From: Clostridia bacterium
Lineage (GTDB): Bacteria > Bacillota > Clostridia > Oscillospirales > CAG-272
Length of the DNA stretch: 9,842 nucleotides
Reading direction: 5' to 3'
NCBI GenBank assembly: GCA_900763885.1
Contig: CAAFLY010000011.1
Coordinates: forward strand, 1-9,842
The position numbers and the translations under genes are program-made. Under the pieces are notes generated by a model that had not been told where the DNA came from, did no database searches, and saw only the letters and a list, made by a program, of their open reading frames with translations. Shown piece by piece: positions 5,268 through 9,842 of this stretch. Position 1 is the stretch's first letter. Each line of letters opens with the position of its first letter.

Positions 5268-5361
5268 TAGGTTTGGCGCGATTTTTTTGGAAAAATCCGG
5301 ATCTTCTTGAGAGCGGAATCGATTTGTGTGTGTTTTTCCATACGACTTATCCTGGAATCCA

Positions 5362-5390
5362 TTTACACATCCGATTCTGTATGGTATACT
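5362..5390 (+). promoter_or_regulatory. Extended -10 promoter of the sugar-catabolism operon
   Basis: TTTACA (5362-5367), a 17-base spacer and TATACT (5385-5390) are preceded by the extended -10 TG (5382-5383). The stretch ATGGTATACTA is shared exactly with the promoter of paralogue B. The operon diverges from cysK, with the two -35 boxes about 95 bases apart, so the regulation need not be shared. Confidence 0.8.
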
Positions 5391-5406
5391 ACATATGGAC
5401 AAAACA

Positions 5407-5416
5407 ACACGCGTGT
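5407..5416. promoter_or_regulatory. Palindrome ACACGCGTGT in the sugar-operon leader
   Basis: This perfect 10-base palindrome lies about ten bases downstream of the expected transcription start and about 40 bases before the ATG. Its left arm can also pair with CGCGTGC further along the leader. It may be an operator or a small RNA hairpin near the ribosome site AGGAGG (5442-5447). The evidence is symmetry and position only. Confidence 0.35.
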
Positions 5417-5455
5417 GCCGAACGGATCGGGCGCGTGCTATAGGAGGAATACTGT

Positions 5456-6286
5456 ATGCGACTTGGAATTGCAGCCTCCCTTCCGCATGAAACACCGGAG
5501 GAATGGGCAAAAAAGCACAAAGACGCGGGACTGGGTGCCGTTGTTTTCCCCTGTAATGCTGACGCTGCGCGGGAATCGATCGAACGGTATCGGGATGCCG
5601 CATGGGAAAATGATCTTGTGATCGCGGAGGTGGGGATATGGAATAATCCGCTCGACCGGGATCCGGAAAAACGGAAACGGAATCTCGAACGTTGCATCGC
5701 GCAGCTCGCACTTGCCGATTCTGTCCATGCCCGTTGCTGTGTGAACATCAGCGGATCGACCGGTGCGCTCTGGGACGGCGGATACGCGGAGAATTACACA
5801 CGCGAAACCTTTGACGAGATCGTGGAAACCGTACGCTGCATACTCGACGCGGTCCATCCGACGCACACGGAATATTCCCTGGAGCCGATGCCGTATATGC
5901 TGCCCGACTCGCCGGAGACGTATCTGGAGCTTGCGCGCGCCGTCGATCGTCCCGGATTTGGATTCCATATGGACGCCGTGAATCTGCTCAATTCTCCCCG
6001 CCGGTATTTCGGGAACCGCGATTTTGTCACCCGCTGCTTCTCCCTTCTTGGAAATCGTGTAAAAAGCTGTCACCTGAAGGATACGCGCATGGAACCGGCT
6101 GCTCTGACCGTGACGATCCGGGAATGCGCGTTTGGCGAGGGCGGATTTGATATGCTCCACTACATTCGCGCAGCGGAGGCTGTGGATTCCGAAATGCCGA
6201 TGATCATCGAACATCTTCCCTCCTACGACGCATACGACAGGGCTGTCGCGCATGTCCGGAAGCTCATAGAGAACGATGGAAAATAA
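5456..6286 (+). CDS. Sugar phosphate isomerase/epimerase-like TIM-barrel protein
   Basis: The 276-residue protein belongs to the xylose-isomerase-like TIM-barrel superfamily (AP endonuclease 2 fold), which includes ketose 3-epimerases, inosose dehydratases and related sugar enzymes; it should be cytoplasmic. Four metal ligands can be placed in the usual order: Glu143 (YSLEPMPY), Asp173 (FHMDAVN), His206 (SCHLKD) and Glu252 (MIIEHL). The spacing agrees with D-tagatose 3-epimerase-like enzymes, so it is probably active with Mn or a similar metal. AGGAGG lies eight bases before the ATG. It is the first gene of the operon and overlaps the next gene by 11 bases. The exact substrate cannot be read from the sequence; the linked oxidoreductase suggests a sugar or polyol that is oxidised and then isomerised or dehydrated. 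Epimerase and dehydratase remain alternatives. Confidence 0.88.
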   Translation: MRLGIAASLPHETPEEWAKKHKDAGLGAVVFPCNADAARESIERYRDAAWENDLVIAEVGIWNNPLDRDPEKRKRNLERCIAQLALADSVHARCCVNISGSTGALWDGGYAENYTRETFDEIVETVRCILDAVHPTHTEYSLEPMPYMLPDSPETYLELARAVDRPGFGFHMDAVNLLNSPRRYFGNRDFVTRCFSLLGNRVKSCHLKDTRMEPAALTVTIRECAFGEGGFDMLHYIRAAEAVDSEMPMIIEHLPSYDAYDRAVAHVRKLIENDGK

Positions 6287-7076
6287 CGAACCGTCACGCT
6301 ATCTGAGCGTTTTCAAAACAAAAGGCGGCGTGTCGTCCTTCCCGCTGCACAGCCATCCGTTCTGGGAGATCCTATGCTACACCCAATCGAGCGGGCAGTT
6401 GAGGACAGCGGATGGTGAGATTCCGTTTCGGGAAGGGACGATCGTGTGTGTGCCGCCCTATGTCAGCCACGGCTCAGTATCGGATACTGTTTTTGAGGAC
6501 ATCTGCGTGATCGACCCGGATTTTCCGTTTGCAGCCGCCAACACCGTCCATCCCTCCGGCTGCATCGTCACAGCGGACACACAGGAGGGAGAATACACTG
6601 CCCTGTTTCGGATGATCTACCGCGCCTTCGTCGACAATCGTCCGACCGCGAGCATCCACATCCGCCATCTGCTCCTTTGCGTGTACGACAGACTGGAGGT
6701 ATCGCTCCTCACGCCGTTTACGGAGGATATTCAGGTGCGCTCGGTGATCCGCTCCATCCTGGACAACTTCACCGATCCGGAATACACTGCCGCCGACGCG
6801 ATTGCCGATTGCGCATACTCCCAGAATTACATCCGCCGCCTTTTCCAGAGTGCAACCGGTGCAACGCCGGCGCAGTATCTCCGGGATATTCGACTGCGAA
6901 ACGCGGAATCCCTGCTTCGCTCTCCGCCGCCCCGTTTGACCGTCACCGAAATCGCGGAACGATCCGGTTTTGCGGATCCGCTGTACTTTTCGCGCGTGTT
7001 TCGGAAGGCATATGGCACCTCTCCCAGTGTATACACCCGCCCCAACCGGAGCGACGATTCCGCACCAAACATATAA
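6276..7076 (+). CDS. AraC-family regulator with N-terminal cupin sensor
   Basis: The 266-residue protein has an N-terminal cupin-like sugar-sensing domain: FPLHSHPFWEILCYTQSSG (22-40) with His25 and His27, then FREGTIVCVPPYVSHG with His65. The C-terminal AraC domain has a first helix-turn-helix at about 171-193 and a second, TEIAERSGFADPLYFSRVFRK, at about 224-244, ending SPSVYTRPN. The ATG at 6276 is chosen because it gives a full cupin start and overlaps the end of the upstream gene by 11 bases. No clear ribosome site precedes it, so translation is probably coupled to the upstream gene. Lying inside the operon between two catabolic genes, it is likely to activate its own operon when the substrate or a product is present. 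The ligand is unknown. The fragment at the window start belongs to the same family but is a different gene. Confidence 0.92.
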   Translation: MENNEPSRYLSVFKTKGGVSSFPLHSHPFWEILCYTQSSGQLRTADGEIPFREGTIVCVPPYVSHGSVSDTVFEDICVIDPDFPFAAANTVHPSGCIVTADTQEGEYTALFRMIYRAFVDNRPTASIHIRHLLLCVYDRLEVSLLTPFTEDIQVRSVIRSILDNFTDPEYTAADAIADCAYSQNYIRRLFQSATGATPAQYLRDIRLRNAESLLRSPPPRLTVTEIAERSGFADPLYFSRVFRKAYGTSPSVYTRPNRSDDSAPNI

Positions 7077-7097
7077 GGAAGATTTTCGGAGGTCCAG

Positions 7098-8354
7098 ATG
7101 ATGAAAAAGCTAAAAATCGGCGTTCTCGGAGCCAGCCGCGGGATGGAATTTGCGCGCCGTGTACTGGCAGATTCCCCCTACGCGGAAGTTACGGCAATCT
7201 GTGAAGCGTATGCGCCGCTCTGTCAAAAGGCAAAGGACGCGATGGAGTCGGACGGCCATCCTGTCGCCTGCTTCACGGATTACGACGCGTTTTTAGACAG
7301 CGGTCCGGACGCTGTGATCCTGTGCAATTTCGCGAACGAACATGCGCCATATGCCATTCGCGCCCTTTCCCGTGGGATCCATGTGATGAGCGAGGTCCAA
7401 CCGGCACAAAGTCTTGCGGAAGCGGCAATGCTCTGTCAGGCAGTTGAGGACAGCGGATGTGTGTACACTTATGCGGAAAACTACTGCTATTTGGATGGAC
7501 ATTTCGCGCTCCGGCAGATGGTTGAGGCCGGCAGAATCGGCGAGGTCGTCTCTCTGGAGGGTGAATTCTACAACGATTGCTCGGCAAAATGGCACATGCT
7601 GACGCGTGGCAGACGGGATCACTGGCGCAATTTCGTGCCGTCCACCTTCTACTGTACCCATTCCATCGCGCCAATGCTCTATGCCACGGGACTGCGCGCC
7701 ATGAGAGTCAACGGCTTGGAGATCCCGCGCATGGATTATATGGCGCAGGTCGGGGCAAGATCCGGCAGCGCGGCGATGGAGGTCATGGAGCTGTCGAACG
7801 GCGGGATGGCGCGCAGCACCCACGGCAATCTCCGCTATCCGTACACGACCAAAATCCGGCTCATCGGCGCGAACGGTTCCCTGGAATCGAACAGCGAAAC
7901 GGTCACGTATTACCGCGCAAACGGCTCCGGTGGATTTGAGACCAGATCATACAAAGCCGCGTTTGTCGATTTTCCATACCGGAACCACACGGATTTCGGC
8001 GCGATCGGCAATGGAGACTACAGCGCGGTCGGCTTTTTTCTCGCGAAGATTTTCGGTGACGACCAGTGGGGGAAATACGCCATTGACATATACAGCGCGC
8101 TCGATATGGCACTGCCGGGACTGCTCGCCTTCCGCTCCATTCTCAATCACGGCGCGCCCTATGCGGTACCGGATTTTCGCGATCCTGCCGTTCGGGAGAA
8201 GTACCGGGACGATCTCTACTGCACCGATCCACGCACGCCGGAGCTTTATCGACTCGCGACCTCGAAATCCGGTACGCCCGATGTGGACGAAGCGATATAT
8301 GAGGCGGTGCAGTCTAAATTCAACGGCGTGGAGCTGACTCCCGGGCAAAAATGA
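7098..8354 (+). CDS. Gfo/Idh/MocA-family oxidoreductase lacking the EKP lysine
   Basis: The 418-residue protein is of the NAD(P)-dependent sugar/polyol dehydrogenase family. The N-terminal Rossmann domain starts KLKIGVLGASRGMEFARRVL; the dinucleotide loop GVLGASRG is a variant of GxGxxG. The usual catalytic motif EKP is replaced by SEVQP (98-102), so the lysine is absent. Next comes YAENYCY (125-131), and the C-terminal alpha/beta domain holds FYCTHSIAPM with His188 at the expected active-site position. GGAGG (7088-7092) serves either ATG 7098 or ATG 7101; I keep the first, five bases away. It lies 21 bases after the AraC gene and 45 bases before the binding-protein gene. Substrate is unknown. 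The missing lysine means it may have another mechanism or role, although I recall similar SEVxP forms in Clostridia. Confidence 0.88.
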   Translation: MMKKLKIGVLGASRGMEFARRVLADSPYAEVTAICEAYAPLCQKAKDAMESDGHPVACFTDYDAFLDSGPDAVILCNFANEHAPYAIRALSRGIHVMSEVQPAQSLAEAAMLCQAVEDSGCVYTYAENYCYLDGHFALRQMVEAGRIGEVVSLEGEFYNDCSAKWHMLTRGRRDHWRNFVPSTFYCTHSIAPMLYATGLRAMRVNGLEIPRMDYMAQVGARSGSAAMEVMELSNGGMARSTHGNLRYPYTTKIRLIGANGSLESNSETVTYYRANGSGGFETRSYKAAFVDFPYRNHTDFGAIGNGDYSAVGFFLAKIFGDDQWGKYAIDIYSALDMALPGLLAFRSILNHGAPYAVPDFRDPAVREKYRDDLYCTDPRTPELYRLATSKSGTPDVDEAIYEAVQSKFNGVELTPGQK

Positions 8355-8399
8355 TCCGACGCTCCCCCCATCCGACAAAAAATACAGAAGGAGAATCTC

Positions 8400-9842
8400 A
8401 TGAAAAACGGCAGACAATGGCTATCCCTGACCCTTTGCGTAGTTCTTTTGGCAGGCAGCTCCTGTTCCGGCAGCAATTCTCCCGAAAGCTCTGCCACTCC
8501 GGAATCGACCGATGCGGGAGCTGTGTCTGTCGAGACGGAGGAGAAAACGGACATGGACGGCTTCACGTTGCGGGTATCCAATCTCGATCCGGAAAGCTTT
8601 TCCTGGGCGAATATCCAGTTCACCGCCATGGAGGAGAACGGACTGCCGCTCAACGACGCGATTTTCCGGCGCAACCACGCGATCATGGAGACCTACAACT
8701 GTCTGATTGCGGAGGAGGTGCACGCCGAGGACGCTCTTGCCCGCACAGTCGCCGCCGGAGAGGATCTGTACGACATCGCTATGGTGTACGACACACGCGT
8801 TCCCAATGCCATGGCGTATCTCCAGCCGTGGAACGATATACCATACATTGATCTGAGAGAAAAATGGTGGAACCCGGATGCGTCGGCGGTGTTCTCCATC
8901 GATGGCAGGCAGTACGTGACCGCCGGAGATACCACCCTTGCCTACCTTTCCCGCGCCATGTGCTATCTCTACAACAAAACCATGTACCAAAATCTCGGGC
9001 TGGATCACGACCTGTACACGCTTGTGCGGGAAGGCAGATGGACGCTCGATGTGTTTCACGAAATCGCTTACAGCGCGGTGCAGGATGTGAACGGAGACGA
9101 ACGGTACAACAAGCAGGATCGCTACGGCGTCTACGGCAATGTACGCGCGGTGTACAATACGCTGCTTGGCGGCGCGGGAATCCGATACATTTCCTCCGAC
9201 GTGAACGGCAAATACGCCTTTACGCTCGCCGCGGACGAGGAAGCCATCGGATACATGGAGAAGATCATTGCCGACAACGCCCGGTATCCGCACCTCTTTT
9301 TCAACACCGCATCGACGGTTTACGACATCTCGCCTAAAGGTCTTTTTGAAAACGGACAGGCCCTGTTTCACGTACAGGGTATGCCGCATACGATCGAACA
9401 GCTGCGGGAAATGGAGGACGACTTCGGGATCCTGCCTCTGCCGAAACGGGATGAAGCGCAGAGCCGCTATTATTCCTCCGCATATGGCGCAATCGTCTGT
9501 GGCTTGCCGCGCACATTGTCCGCACAACGGTTTGAAAATATCGGGATCCTGCTGGAAGAGATCACCAGGCTGACCTACACGGACATTGTCCCGCAGTATA
9601 AGGAGGTGCTGCTCAAATCGAAATACAGTCGGGACGCCGGATCCGCGGATATGCTTGACATCGTATTCGACAGTCTCTCTTTTGATCCCGGTATCCTACT
9701 GTGGAGCGGTCCCCTCTCGGACAAAATCGTGCAAAACGTCTTTGCGAAAAATTCCACCGCCGTTGTTTCGTATCTGACCTCCATTGCCCCGGTGGCAAAT
9801 GAGCTGATCGCGGATTTTGACGCGGCGTTGGGAAGCCTCTGA
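8400..9842 (+). CDS. Extracellular solute-binding lipoprotein of a sugar ABC transporter
   Basis: The 480-residue protein captures a carbohydrate outside the membrane for an ABC importer. Residues 1-21 are a signal peptide. Cys22 in LLAGSSC is the likely lipid-attachment cysteine, although the -3 position is Gly rather than the usual Leu/Val/Ile. A Ser/Thr/Glu-rich spacer (23-53) leads to the binding domain starting DGFTLRVSNLDPES. Family hallmarks are YLYNKTMYQNLGL, YTLVREGRWTLDVF and an EF-hand-like loop DVNGDERYNKQD (229-240) followed by RYG. AAGGAG (8388-8393) lies six bases before the ATG. The stop TGA is the last codon of the window, so the gene is complete. Permease genes are expected just downstream but are not visible. 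The ligand is unknown; the upstream enzymes suggest a sugar or polyol. Confidence 0.9.
   Translation: MKNGRQWLSLTLCVVLLAGSSCSGSNSPESSATPESTDAGAVSVETEEKTDMDGFTLRVSNLDPESFSWANIQFTAMEENGLPLNDAIFRRNHAIMETYNCLIAEEVHAEDALARTVAAGEDLYDIAMVYDTRVPNAMAYLQPWNDIPYIDLREKWWNPDASAVFSIDGRQYVTAGDTTLAYLSRAMCYLYNKTMYQNLGLDHDLYTLVREGRWTLDVFHEIAYSAVQDVNGDERYNKQDRYGVYGNVRAVYNTLLGGAGIRYISSDVNGKYAFTLAADEEAIGYMEKIIADNARYPHLFFNTASTVYDISPKGLFENGQALFHVQGMPHTIEQLREMEDDFGILPLPKRDEAQSRYYSSAYGAIVCGLPRTLSAQRFENIGILLEEITRLTYTDIVPQYKEVLLKSKYSRDAGSADMLDIVFDSLSFDPGILLWSGPLSDKIVQNVFAKNSTAVVSYLTSIAPVANELIADFDAALGSL

Noticed and set aside
5438..6253. 271-codon minus-strand frame opposite the TIM-barrel gene
   Set aside because: Antisense shadow; the plus frame has conserved metal ligands and a strong ribosome site.
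8421..9527. 368-codon minus-strand frame opposite the binding-protein gene
   Set aside because: It is a shadow caused by codon bias. The sense frame has clear family motifs, and the antisense protein has none.

Overview
The window looks like a chromosomal segment of a Gram-positive, fairly GC-rich member of the Clostridia (Bacillota). I infer this from consensus sigma-A type promoters with 17-base spacers, strong AGGAGG ribosome binding sites, tight operons, a clostridial-type MnmA, an Rrf2 regulator with three cysteines, a lipoprotein-type sugar-binding protein and surface proteins with a sorting-like tail. A gut or rumen relative of the Oscillospirales would fit, but I cannot prove the lineage.

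Layout. (1) Bases 1-205 hold the 3' end of an AraC-family regulator gene. (2) Bases 239-2482 hold two tandem, separately transcribed genes for secreted proteins. Each has a signal peptide, a CBM9-like (DOMON-type) beta-sandwich, an acidic/threonine-rich linker and an almost identical C-terminal tail: an APKT[LF]DAG motif, a hydrophobic stretch and a basic end. Each gene has its own promoter and its own factor-independent terminator. (3) Bases 2483-2684 are non-coding and hold a series of imperfect hairpins, the largest 79 bases long. (4) Bases 2685-5267 hold a minus-strand operon, cysK-mnmA-rrf2, behind a perfect TTGACA-17-TATAAT promoter. It links cysteine synthesis, tRNA 2-thiolation and an Rrf2 regulator. 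(5) Bases 5362-9842 hold a divergent plus-strand operon: a xylose-isomerase-like TIM-barrel enzyme, an AraC regulator, a Gfo/Idh/MocA oxidoreductase and an extracellular solute-binding lipoprotein. This looks like the start of a carbohydrate or polyol uptake and catabolism locus whose permease genes would lie beyond the window, which ends exactly on the stop codon of the last gene.

How the parts may work together. The sugar operon carries its own regulator, one binding protein and two catabolic enzymes that often occur together, so import followed by oxidation and isomerisation is the simplest reading. The sulfur operon resembles the CymR/CysK and MnmA neighbourhood of Bacillus, but no cysteine desulfurase gene is present. 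The regulator ends in a free isoleucine, the kind of tail that docks into the CysK active site in other systems. The two surface proteins are probably wall- or membrane-attached and may bind glycans.

The points most worth following up are the non-canonical sorting-like tail shared by the two surface proteins, the Rrf2 tail together with a near-palindrome over the cysK -10 box, the hairpin region, and the absence of the usual EKP lysine in the oxidoreductase.
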